Assembly (NCBI RefSeq): GCF_963678635.1
Contig: NC_087068.1
Location: forward strand, 6,229,907-6,293,906
Direction of reading: 5' to 3'
Source of the DNA: Symsagittifera roscoffensis
Taxonomy: Eukaryota; Xenacoelomorpha; Acoela; Convolutidae
DNA: 64,000 nt
Positions 10,651-20,762 of the stretch are shown piece after piece (position 1 is the first letter of the stretch; each line of letters begins with the position of its first letter). The notes under the pieces were generated by a model. The model worked only from the letters and a program-made list of their open reading frames with translations. It searched no databases and was not told the DNA's origin. The translations under genes and the position numbers were made by a program.

Positions 10651-12369
10651 CAACCCGGGCTAATTGAAAGTGAATAGATTGGGTTGAAAAAGAAAAAAAT
10701 GCAGCAAAAATTAACATTTTATTTGATCGAAACTAATTATGAATCGATTATGATGGATATTTTGCTAAATTGTATACAATTTTAGTCTGTTATTATCAAT
10801 TTTAATCAATTATTTTTCAAAATTTTGTTCCATTTCGAAATTGTACTTTCCACAACACATGTCTCTAGTTTCAAATCTGTATAATTGTCAATCATAATGT
10901 CCAATCACCAAAAACTTTTAGGCTTATTCTTCACTTTTTGCATCAAATGTTTTAAATTTGAGATGCATAAAAAATTTAGTTTTGTTCTGAATTTAATCAA
11001 AAGCCTGCCCGGGTTGAAGTCCCACCGCTAATTATCGCTTTTTCTGTATTATCACTGATCATTTTTTTCCAGCATCGATTCATGTCTAATTCAGAGTTTT
11101 TTGCATAGCTAAGCCTGCGATCTTTCAGATTGATTTCAGTAAAGGTTCGGTAGAAATATAGCACTAAAACTTGAGAAACTCAGGAAGCTTTCAAATGGGA
11201 GTGCAAGTTGATAAACCCTAAACTTTCAATATATCTTAGAGTTCGTGGGGCAGAGGTAGCATACATGTCCAATGAAAGCTGATGGTTGCGAGATCGAACC
11301 CTCTGTAGCTCACTATTTTTGTAGCTCACATCGCTGAATATTTAGCAATAAATTTTTGACAAAACTTACTATTTTGGCAATGAGCATCGGTAATTGATCA
11401 GGGACAATCGCTGTTTTTCTCTCTTCTTTATTGCTAATTTTTAATGTGAACTCCAGCCGGGTAATTTTTTGTCTCCGTATCTCCTACCACAGAAAGTCAC
11501 ATAAGTCTTCAAAACCTAACCAAGGATAGCTGGTTACTGTGCAAGTATGACAGAATGTTCCAACCATAATCTTTAAAAAACTACAGTTTTTTTCAAATAA
11601 AAGTAGTTTTTTCTGCTTGGAGTGATAAAAAGATCTGACGCAAAAATATGTTTCAGGGCAATTATGTTAAATTAGGCAAAACGATCAAGAGTCTTTGTAG
11701 AAAGATGACAAGGAAATTTAAAAAAAAAATAGAAAATTTTTTCTTCATTTGTTCTTTCATTTCATTGATCGTTCCGACAAAAATATAACATTTAAATACT
11801 TGTCTCTGGAATCCAGCAACACACACACACACAAATTTGAGCGCCTATCCAGCGCACAGTTTGGCCTCGTTATGAATTTTTCGTTTCAAATTTTTGGCAG
11901 ATAATTTTCCCACTTTTTGAAAATCTTAGTTCCCAAAATGAAGCTACATAACTCCAAAAATTATATTTACTAATTAATTTTTTAAATATTAAATTTCTCC
12001 TAATTAAGCTGTTGTAAGCCTGCTTGCCTGCTTTATTCGCTCAAGTTAGGACGAAGAACCAAAAGTTTCAAGCACGTTTTTCTCGACACCAGAAAAAGAA
12101 TATTCGGAAATTTTAAATGTGGTTCGAATCACGAATGAAAAGTTTTAATATGATATATATCACTCAAACCAGTCCAATGATTATTTGTGGTACCTGATTT
12201 TACGTGGAAAACAAAAAGAAAAAATCAAAACACACCCGAATGCAAAGTTCCTCCTCATTTTCACTGATCGGAACAAAAATTTTGTAACTAAGAATCTTTA
12301 GAGGCGAAATTAGGATTTTGCTGAGTAAGTTGGTAGTAGGATTTTTTAATGAAGAATGACTGCAGCAAA
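10651..12369. other. AT-rich intergenic DNA
   Basis: No supported gene. It contains a tRNA-like sequence at 11238-11312 (listed separately) and a short AC microsatellite at about 11818-11832. Nothing else recognisable. Confidence 0.5.
11238..11312 (+). repeat. tRNA-like sequence (SINE head or tRNA pseudogene)
   Basis: The plus strand reads gttcgtggggcagaggtagc (A-box/D-arm-like), then about 35 nt later gcgagatcgaaccctc (B-box/T-arm-like). Spacing fits a tRNA, but the acceptor stem does not pair convincingly. A tRNA-derived SINE head or a degraded tRNA pseudogene is more likely than a working tRNA. Confidence 0.4.
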
Positions 12370-13271
12370 ATGCTACTCGGCGTGATCAAAAATGCTAGTC
12401 ATACAACTTTCATGGACGGAAAAACGCTAATTTTACACTTTTCATGCCATTTCATAAGTACAGAAAATTGCATGAAAAGTCTTTATTTAGTGATTTTTCG
12501 ATCATCGAAATTGTATGACTAGCATTTTTCCGTAAAACACAAAAAAAAAATGATTTTAATTTTAAAACTCAAATTTTTCAGATGTGTTTGTGACCAAACA
12601 CGAGTGACAGAAACCATGCATTACTCTAAGCTAAAGTCGCTAAAGTTTCGATCGTCTCAGATTTACAAGGCATGGGAAACGACCTGAATTGTATAAAGGC
12701 CTTCGAATACAGATCATATGTTGAAATCATCAAACTTTTCGATTTTGGCAGAAAATTTCACAGTTGTTTATTTTCAAAATTATCAGACATTAATCAAGGC
12801 ATACATAACTATGCGGTACAAAATACAAAAAAATTAAGAGTTTTTAGCGTGTTTAGAAAAAGTTTATCCAGAAAAACGGAAAAAAAATTTCAGTTTTGTG
12901 TATCCAGGACTATGTTATGAACACACAGTTTTTTTAGAATTGTTAGTTTGAGAGCAAAATTCGATTTGCGGTTGAAAAAAACTTTTGAAAATTTGAAATT
13001 ACGAAAAATTTTTGTTGTTGTCATCAAAAAAATGCTAGTCATACACTTTCCAAACATGAAAATTAGATGATTAGCTTCTTTTGACAAAATGTTTTCTGTT
13101 TTATTTAGTACGAGACACCGATTTTTATGCCAAAGCAAGAAAAAGTTCTTCGAGAATTCGATGATACCTTTCAGCAAAATGTATGAAAATTGTATGAGAA
13201 GTATTTTTTACAGAATTAGTTTACTTTTTGAAATTTTATGGTTAGCATTTGTTTGTATATGGAGGTCAAAC
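12370..13271. repeat. Dispersed repeat copy 2 with fold-back motifs
   Basis: Diverged second copy of the 9722-10650 repeat. It has the motif pairs aaaaatgctagtcatacaa (about 12389 and 13028) and attgtatgactagcattttt (about 12508), forming inverted pairs about 120 bp apart. Small ORFs within it differ between the copies and are not supported as genes. Confidence 0.6.
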
Positions 13272-14622
13272 GGGGCAATTGAACAGTTGTTTGACAAAGT
13301 GACGCCGTAAAAGATTAGTTTTTGTTGTTTATTTTGGTTCTAAGCCCACCTAACAATCGACTGCAGAGCAGTTGTCAAAGCTTCTCTAATAATTTTTGAT
13401 AGTTTCAATACGCGAGTTGTTCTTATTTCGCAAAAAATCCGCACTCATAATCGTTTCAAAATTCAATGGGCGTCAATTACTTTTTTAAAATCAAGTTTAT
13501 AGCGATAAATTACAAAACAATATTATGATTCAAGTGAGCAAACATAAAAAAGTTTGATTTTAAAAGTTTTGTTGTTAATTTATCTCTTTCGAAATAGCTT
13601 ATCTTTTGTAACTGCATTCCGACCCAATTTTATCACCCTCCTCCTCGTCTTCTTCCTCTCGTGCTTTACGAAAATAAGTTTTTCGTGCATCGCTTTTAGA
13701 TTTGGATTAATTTGATAAATGATGATTGAGAACAAATGTTTTTTGTTTCGAGTTATTATATCTTTGGCTTCGAAACTTCCAACTCCCCGAATGTTTTCCC
13801 AGCCATCTTGTCTTATCTTTACACATTGTTTTCTTATTATGGTTACTAGACATCGGCTAATTGGTAGGGTAGTTTCAAAAAAAGGAACTGAAATACCAGT
13901 TTTTTCAAAAATTTGTATACAACGACCCTTGGCAATTTTCTTTTATATGAAACCACCAGTTTCGGAATATAGCAAATCTCGGCCATATTTACGTTTCAAA
14001 TGATTAAAGCGAAAACAAACATAAACTGCAATGTTACTGTCCCTTTTTTTGACAGCTGATCCCAATAGGTTGACCTTTGCTTTTTGAAGGAAACAGAGGC
14101 AGCATCTGCACCATTTAAATGAAATGGTTGAAAAGAGTTTTGGCACTGACTCTGTATTCCCTAATTTTTGCCAGAGAAAATACTGAGTGTAGTCTAGTTT
14201 CGAATCGACTTCATCATTCAACTGAAAGTAGATTCAATGACGAGTTAAATGAAATTCTCATTAATGGCATTCTTTGGTGCCTTCCTCCGCTGTGTTTTCA
14301 TATGATCGAATGGAGCCTTCATTTAGCTTGTCGAAACTGTAACACACAATGATTGTGACCGATTTATACCCTTATTTGTACGGAGTGTTGAAAACTCAGA
14401 TAATGTAGCTTATAACTTGCTTTCGCGTGAGTGAATAAAACAACCTTAGTTCTTTTGATAAACTGTCGACACCCGTTCTTCCAATTTGATTTTGGGTTTT
14501 TCTTCAATGATGTTTCGGTCTAATGTTATCAAAAAGTTTTTGTTTTCATGGTTTTGCAAAGGCTTGATGCTAAAAATAGTGTGCTTAAAAAGCATTTTGA
14601 TTTTCGAATGCTTTGTAAAGAT
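13272..14622. other. AT-rich DNA, no recognised gene
   Basis: ORFs at 13719-14003 (+), 13943-14221 (-) and 14119-14352 (+) overlap on opposite strands and show no family I recognise. Nothing else is supported. Confidence 0.35.
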
Positions 14623-15277
14623 CTAACAATGAGCAAGCAAAAAAATTATTGCAATCAATTGACATTCTGAAAAGTGTGGGGGAAAATAAAACAGTTTCAA
14701 TTGTTGAATAGGAGTTTCTGAACCAAATTGGGTGTTGCTTAGCAGATTTTGCGATAAAAGATAATCATCTATTTGTTTGTTTAAACATTTATCGATTTCT
14801 TTTGCTAAAGCACCTGTTATTGAAATTGGTCTGTAGATTTCTGTTAGTTCTGGTTCGTCTTTTTGTGTATTGTTGCAAATAATGGCTTTCTTAAGCTTAT
14901 TGTGAAAATTAATATTTTTTATATATCCAAAGAAAAGGAATGTAAGATGTGCGTATATCTTATTGCAAACGTCTCTTATTTCCCATGCTGGAATGTCAGA
15001 CGGTTGATTTTTTGCTGGCTTCCCCAGACATGCTGCACCAAAAAGCAACATATTTTGTACTATCAAGAGTCCACAGACGTAGGATGTTTGACTCACTGAA
15101 CCAAATTTCCGAAAAGCTGAAAATTGTGTTTTCGCCAATTGTTCTCAGATCTGAATGTTTCCTTGCTAAGCTTCTACAGTTTAAATGTAAATCTTTCATG
15201 TTGTTTTTGTAGTTCAATATTTTTTTTTGTGATGCTATTATAGTTTTGTACTGGACCCGGATTTGGGTAAACATCAA
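14623..15277 (-). mobile_element. Degenerate CR1/L2-like LINE: endonuclease start and RT start
   Basis: The minus strand contains LHLNCRSLARKHSDLRTI and IFSFSEIWFSES, the opening of an APE-type LINE endonuclease. It then passes in another frame to AHLTFLFFGYI, LKKAIICNNTQKDEPELTE, IYRPISITGALAKEIDKCL and DDYLLSQNLLSNTQFG, the N-terminal RT blocks of CR1/L2-type elements. Most of the endonuclease is missing between them and the RT palm is absent, so this is an internally deleted, dead fragment. Confidence 0.82.
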
Positions 15278-16782
15278 CTAAATTAACAATTAGGTTTTGC
15301 TTTGATCTAGAAAAGGCGCTGTAAAATTCAGTTGATGTTGGCTTCAAATTAATGTTAAAATGTTTAAGTATAAACTCAGTTAAAAATAGTTACAAATAGC
15401 GCGCTTGAGAGGCACTAGTAGTTTTTAAATGACAGTGCACTTGAGAGGTGCTTAATAATATTTATTAGAACAAATTTGGCAACCCATGGAAAAAAAGTTC
15501 TATGATTTTTTTAATTCAAAATTTGTTAGGTTACTAGTTGTTCGGTTTCCCAATAAAGGATTACAGAAACACTAGATAAGGTTAACAACAGATTCTTTTT
15601 AATGAAATTTAAATGCCAGACTTATTTAGGGAAACCATCTAAATTAGTATCTACAATGGCCCTGCACAAGACTATATGGTGATTTAATTTGCGCGTTATA
15701 GTTTTGATGGTAAATACGGGTCCGAGAGTAAGAGTGGTTGCGATAAGTGGATCTATTTTGGGTGCATTTCTTATAATTTTTTACAGCTTCAGGTCACCAA
15801 AGGTTGTTCGATCGATTATTGGCATTTAATGGTACAAAGGCAATTGCACAGAAAGGGTACACCATGATCATCATTAAGATGAGTATTGTGCCAATATAGA
15901 AAGCTCCAGTTACTGATTTTTCTAATCATAGCGTTGAGTTTAAGCACACGAGAAGCTGTTTCACTTATGTAAGTATCGCTTAAGTAATCATTATATAATT
16001 CAACCTTAAAATTTGCCTCCTCGCGTTGCTTAAAATTGGAGGTAACTCGCTCACTACAATCAGTTCAGGCGTTAACTTTTTTTAGTAACATCAATCAGTT
16101 TCTGGTGTTCAATGCAAACTCATTCATTTTATCATATTTTGACTTCAAGATGAAATTAGTGCAATCCTGGACGATAACACATTTAAGTTATGTTGATGAA
16201 AACTTTTTCAAAACTTCGATGTTCTCTTCAGTACTACTTCCTCTATAAGAATGAATTATGATGTCATTCGGCATAGTTTCCTTTCCTATTCGAGCCGTGA
16301 GACTGGATGCCAAAATCAGATTTTTGGACTCATTGGGGATTTTCTAAGGTTGAAATTCGCGTATCCTGTTGTTGGCAGTCTGGCTAGTTGTTTCAGTTGT
16401 ATCGACATCCTGTTTTTGTGATTACTTCAATGATTTTCCTGTGATCTTTTTTGGTCATAAAGATCATAGTAAATTTTGTGAAGAGCTTGTTTGCTCAGTG
16501 TATCGGACTCGTCCAAAAAAATATTTTTGAAATTACAATTTAATTTCAACTGAAGATTGATAAAAATTGATGAATAGGCAAAATTGTTATGAGATGAATT
16601 TGATATGAGAAGCCAATTTTTTTGTTAGATTTCATTCGAGCTCAATTTCTGTTAAGAATTTGCTTAATTCAATCAAGGAACGAGTTATAATGATGATAGT
16701 TTGCAAAGGTACTCAATTTCTTTTTACAACCCAATTACTTTTTAAGACGAATTAGTTGGCTCAAGCAGGCGAATTATTTTTG
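15278..16782. other. Unrecognised DNA with a possible degraded membrane-protein ORF (-)
   Basis: On the minus strand, about 15680-16070, a frame-shifted stretch reads ETASRVLKLNAMIRK and then a hydrophobic run (SVTGAFYIGTILILMMIM) followed by basic residues. This could be the membrane end of a retroelement envelope-like or host protein, but stops and shifts are frequent and no family is recognised. The rest is non-coding. Confidence 0.25.
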
Positions 16783-17379
16783 TTGCCAAGGTAACTTTTT
16801 ATTTCAGAATGCAATTTCTGTTAACAACTCAATTGTTTTTTAATGTAAATTTGATATCAGCAGGCAAATTACGTTTTCATTTTTTATCTAAGCTATTTTC
16901 GGGTAATTTCAGCAGCCGAATAATTTTTATAAGCTAAGGAAACTTCGCGTTATTTCGATTGTAGATTGAATTACTTTTTAGACGGGCTAAAATTCGTTTT
17001 ACCTATCAATTACTTTTTCTTTATCAATTTTTCTATTTCAAAAAAGAAGTTTTCAATTTTATAAAGTTTTTCAACTGAATAGATCGACTTTTACTAATTT
17101 TAGTTGGTTATAGCTGTGTTTTGAGTCAAAGAAGATTTCATCAAAAAGCTGCTTTTTTGAATAAAAATTTTTCCATCAAATTTAGGCTGTGAAAGAAAAA
17201 GCAACTGTTTCTAGCTTTGACCTCAGCTGAAGTCAATACAGCAATCAATTTCTTTTTCAGAAGGATTGATAAGTGAAATAAAATAAAATTATAAGGGTCT
17301 ATAAAAATTATTATTTCGAATATTTTTTGTAATTTTCTTTTTTGTTGCAAAACAACTATATCCACACTGAAATTAAAAG

Positions 17380-17691
17380 TTGGATGAAGTTTCTAAGTTT
17401 TTTCGAATTAGAGAAAACAGACTGTTTGGATTGCTTTTGCCTAATGCTCTTATGATACGGTTAGGATCATATTTTGCTCATGTGTTTACGAGAAGTAAGC
17501 TTGTGGTCTTGCGGTTGATGTTGCCCCTGCTGTGTGTTCAGCTTAGAAGTTGTTTGCATGCTGACAGTGATCCAACGCTTTTTCTGCAGCTTCTTCAAAT
17601 ACCTGCTTGCAAAACCAACAGTCTGATGCAGCGTATTTTCTCGTCTGTTTTTGACCAGTTTAAACACAGTGTCTCTTTTTTTTGCATATAA
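17380..17691 (+). CDS. Small conserved ORF in repeat unit A, copy 1 (function unknown)
   Basis: A 103-aa ORF starting MDEVSKFFRIRENRLFG. The second repeat copy (19365-19724) keeps it open at 119 aa despite a 6-nt in-frame insertion and several substitutions. The opposite strand is also partly open, and the upstream sequence (ttgttgcaaaacaac) shows no promoter I can name. No domain is recognised. It could be a chance ORF preserved by recent duplication. Confidence 0.2.
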   Translation: MDEVSKFFRIRENRLFGLLLPNALMIRLGSYFAHVFTRSKLVVLRLMLPLLCVQLRSCLHADSDPTLFLQLLQIPACKTNSLMQRIFSSVFDQFKHSVSFFCI

Positions 17692-18013
17692 GTTTTTTTT
17701 CGGTAGTTTTTAAGCCTACAAACAATTTTTGATTGCTGTCGGATCATCGCTGTTGCTGAAAATTGACTGATTTTATACGAAGTAATCTGTTTCGAGTGAA
17801 ATTTCAAAATTTTAAAAAAATCACTGATGATCACATCAAGATAAATAGATCCATCCAAAACAAGGTGTAATTCTATCACAAAAAGTTCTATTATTCGAAA
17901 ATCCATATTGGTATCAGATCATCCGACAAAAACCTAAACAGAAAGAAAAATGATGTGCGCGAACTTAATGGTACGAGAAATGAAAAAGAGTTAAGAAATT
18001 TTTTTTAAAATTC

Positions 18014-18130
18014 AACTCACTGAAATACGTGGAGTTGTTTTTCAAATCTTTCAAAACAATCAATGTCAAGAAAACTCATTGAAAGACTTGAAAGATTGAC
18101 AAAGTCCAATTCAACGTATTTCGGTGAGTT
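18014..18130. repeat. ~42-bp inverted repeat upstream of the MGSSKSKN ORF, copy 1
   Basis: The left arm starts aactcactgaaatacgtgga (18014-18054). The right arm, 18088-18130, is close to its reverse complement and ends acgtatttcggtgagtt. The spacer is about 33 nt. It would form a long hairpin. The right arm contains the gtgagt that looks like a splice donor. Equivalent hairpins exist at about 19995-20115 and 23942-24061. Confidence 0.75.
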
Positions 18131-18178
18131 AATTTCCCAAAAAAAAAACCTAAAATCGTTTTTTTTCTTTTTGTTCAG
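18124..18178 (+). other. Candidate 55-nt intron, copy 1
   Basis: A consensus donor (cg|gtgagtt at 18124) is followed after 55 nt by a strong acceptor with a T-rich tract (tttttctttttgttcag ending at 18178). Both are kept in the copies near 20112-20168 and 24055-24108. If real, it lies in the 5' untranslated part of the MGSSKSKN transcript. Overlap of the donor with the hairpin arm leaves chance possible. Confidence 0.4.
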
Positions 18179-18246
18179 ATTTTTGTCAGATGAACTGATA
18201 CCATTTCGAATCTCAAAAAAAATTCTATTTTTTGTGATAGACCTAT

Positions 18247-18248
<2 letters not shown>

Positions 18249-18326
<78 letters not shown>
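18249..18326 (+). repeat. (CT)n microsatellite, copy 1
   Basis: About 78 bp of CT dinucleotides with one interruption, ending 20 bp before the ATG at 18347. The matching tract is about 41 bp at 20241-20281 and about 40 bp at 24178-24217. The tract length differs between copies, as expected of a microsatellite. Confidence 0.97.
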
Positions 18327-18328
<2 letters not shown>

Positions 18329-18346
18329 GTAGATCTATATATCACA

Positions 18347-18622
18347 ATGGGTTCATCGAAATCAAAAAACTTTGAATCAGAAGAGGTTGCATCTATAGCT
18401 ACTGTGACGTTTTTGACCAATTCAAGAAGTCACAATTGGCTGAAGACCGTGGAAAAACAGTTTCACCAGGATGAAAGTCAGAGTCACGACAACCAGTACA
18501 ATGTTACCAAAAATGTTCGTTCAATCGTATCAAAAGTCTCCGTTGCTGATCGATACGTGGAATCCAATTCTCTTCCTTGCTACAGAACTGTTTCTTGTTT
18601 TCTACTAGCTTTGGCATTTTAA
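18347..18622 (+). CDS. Candidate small N-myristoylated protein MGSSKSKN, copy 1
   Basis: A 91-aa ORF starting MGSSKSKNFESEEVA. Gly2, Ser6 and Lys7 fit the N-myristoylation consensus (MGxxxS/T) with a basic residue next to it, as in membrane-anchored signalling proteins. The middle is polar (HNWLKTVEKQF, RSIVSKVSVADRYVE) and the last 14 residues are hydrophobic with two Cys (CYRTVSCFLLALAF). I recognise no family. Start: the ATG follows the CT repeat and tatatatcacaatggg, conserved in the copies. A short intron may precede it (18124-18178). Against copy 2 there are about ten replacement and six silent changes, which is not strong purifying selection. The gene could be a repeat-borne chance ORF. 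Confidence 0.4.
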   Translation: MGSSKSKNFESEEVASIATVTFLTNSRSHNWLKTVEKQFHQDESQSHDNQYNVTKNVRSIVSKVSVADRYVESNSLPCYRTVSCFLLALAF

Positions 18623-19364
18623 GAATTTTGATCGGTTTGTTATATTATGTAACTTGTCAACTGCGCTCACTATCACAGCGCAAGCAACCTAGTCAGTGAC
18701 AAGTACGCCGAACAGACTTTGGACGTGACCATCTCGAGTTTGTGGAGACAATGATACTTGGTAAAATTGCCAAGGTAACTTTCTATTTCGAAATGCAATT
18801 TCTGTTAACAACTCAAATGTTTTTTAATGTAAATTTGGTATCAGCAGGCAAACTACATTTTCCTTTTTTATCTAAGGTATTTTCGGGTAATTTCAGCAGC
18901 CGAATAATTTTTATAAGCTAAGGAAACTTCGGGTTATTTCGATTGTAGATTGAATTACTTTTTAGACGGGCTAAAATTCGTTCTACCTATTCATTACTTT
19001 TTCTTTATCACTTTTTCTATTTCAAAAAAAAGTATTCAATTTTATAAAGTTTTTAAACTGAATAGATCGACTTTTACTAATTTTAGTTGGTGATAGCTGT
19101 GTTTTGAGTCAAAGAAGATTTCATCAAAAAGCTGCTTTTTTTGAATTAAAATTTTTCCATCAAATTTAGGCTATGAAAGAAAAGCAACTGTTTCTAGCAT
19201 TGACCTCAGCTGAAGTCAATACAGCAATCAATTTTTTTTTCAGAAGGATTGATAAGTGAAATAAAATAAAATTATAAGGGTCTATAAAAATCATTATTTC
19301 GAATATATTTTTTGTAATTTTCTTTTTTGTTGCAAAACAACTATATCCACACTGAAATTAAAAG

Positions 19365-19724
19365 TTGGATGAAGTTTCTAAGTTTTTTCGAATTAGAGAA
19401 AACAGACTGTTTGGATTGCTTTGGCCTAATGCTCGTATGATACGGTTAGGATCATACTTTGCTCATGTGTTTGCTAATACGAGAAGTAAGCTTGTGGTCT
19501 TGCGGTTGATATTGCCCCTGCTGTGTGTTCAGCTTAGAAGTTGTTTGCATGCTGACAGTGATCCAACACTTTTTCTGCAGCTTCCTCAAATATCTGCTCG
19601 CAAAACCAACAGTCTGATGCAGCGTATTTTCTCGTCTATTTTTGACCAGTTTAAACACAGTGTCTCTTTTTTTTTGCATATAAGTTTTTTTTCGGTAGTT
19701 TTTAAGCCTACAAACAACTTTTGA
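19365..19724 (+). CDS. Small conserved ORF in repeat unit A, copy 2
   Basis: Second copy of the ORF at 17380, extended to 119 aa because the stop at the end of copy 1 is shifted by a one-base T-run difference. It has a 6-nt insertion near 19471 that keeps the frame. No domain is recognised; the antisense frame 19452-19871 is also open (139 aa), so the coding strand is not certain. Confidence 0.2.
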   Translation: MDEVSKFFRIRENRLFGLLWPNARMIRLGSYFAHVFANTRSKLVVLRLILPLLCVQLRSCLHADSDPTLFLQLPQISARKTNSLMQRIFSSIFDQFKHSVSFFLHISFFSVVFKPTNNF

Positions 19725-20237
19725 TTGCTGTCGGATCATCGCTGTTGCTGAAATTTGACTGATTTTATACAAATTAATCTGTTTCGAGTGAAATTTCAAA
19801 ATTTTGAAAAAATCACTGATGATCACATCAAGATAAATTGATCCATCCAAAACAAGGTGTAATTCTATCACAAAAAATTCTATTATTCGAAAATCCTTAT
19901 TGGTATCAGACCATCCGACAAAAACCTAAACAGAAAGAAAAATGCTGTGCGCGAATTTAACGTTACGGGAATTGAAAAAGAGTTAGGAAATTTTTTTAAA
20001 ATTCAACCCACTGAAATACATGGAGTTGTTTTTCAAATCTTTCAAATCAATCAATGTCAAGAAAACTCATTGAAAGACTTGAAAGATTGACAAAGTCCAC
20101 TTCAACGTATTTCGGTGAGTTAATTTCTCAAAAAAACACCTAAAATTGTTTTTTTTTCTTTTGTTCAGATTTTTTTCAGATGAACTGATACCATTTCGAA
20201 TATCAAAAAAATTCCATTTTTTTTGCGATAGACCTAT

Positions 20238-20240
<3 letters not shown>

Positions 20241-20281
<41 letters not shown>
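20241..20281 (+). repeat. (CT)n microsatellite, copy 2
   Basis: Short CT tract with one G interruption directly upstream of the second MGSSKSKN ORF, homologous to 18249-18326. Confidence 0.95.
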
Positions 20282-20301
20282 GGGTAGATCTATATATCAC
20301 A

Positions 20302-20577
20302 ATGGGTTCCTCGAAATCAAAAAACTTTGAATCAGCAGAGGTTGCATCTATAGATACGGTGACATTTTTGACCAATTCAAGAAGTCACAATTGGTTGAAG
20401 ACCGTGGAAAAACAGTTTCACCGGTGTGAAAGTCAGAGTCACGACTACCAGTACAATGTCACCAAAAATGTTCGTTCAGTCGTATCAAAAATCTCCGTTG
20501 CTGATAGATACGTGGAATCCAATTCTCTTCCTTGCTACAGAACTGTTTCTTGTTCCCTACTAGCTTTGGCATTTTAA
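20302..20577 (+). CDS. Candidate small N-myristoylated protein MGSSKSKN, copy 2
   Basis: A 91-aa ORF with the same MGSSKSKNFES start and the same length as copy 1, no indels. Replacements include E12A, A17D, a QD to RC change in the middle, and FL to SL near the C-terminus. The frame is open upstream to 20146 through the CT repeat, but the conserved ATG and myristoylation motif favour the start at 20302. A strong donor-like site (cca|gtaagtaag) lies downstream at about 20762, also kept near 24700, so a longer transcript is possible. Confidence 0.4.
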   Translation: MGSSKSKNFESAEVASIDTVTFLTNSRSHNWLKTVEKQFHRCESQSHDYQYNVTKNVRSVVSKISVADRYVESNSLPCYRTVSCSLLALAF

Positions 20578-20762
20578 GAAATTTGATCGGTTTGTTATAT
20601 TAAGTAACTTGTCAACTGCGCTCACTATCACAGCGCAAGCAACCTAGTCAGTGACAAGTACGCCGAACGACTTTGGACGTGACCATCTCGAGTTTGTGGA
20701 GACAATGATACTTGGTAAAATTTCATCAGTCTATGGAAAAAATATTGGAAAGCAGGAAACCA

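Noticed and set aside
11238-11312. Functional tRNA gene
   Set aside because: No convincing acceptor-stem pairing; better explained as a SINE head or pseudogene.
18063-18332. ORF ending in a long Ser-Leu repeat
   Set aside because: The C-terminal half is only the translated CT microsatellite; the frame does not match the conserved MGSSKSKN frame in this copy.
17467-19871. Minus-strand ORFs in the 1.98-kb units as genes
   Set aside because: Open in one copy but split by a frame change in the other, with no domain; probably shadows or chance.
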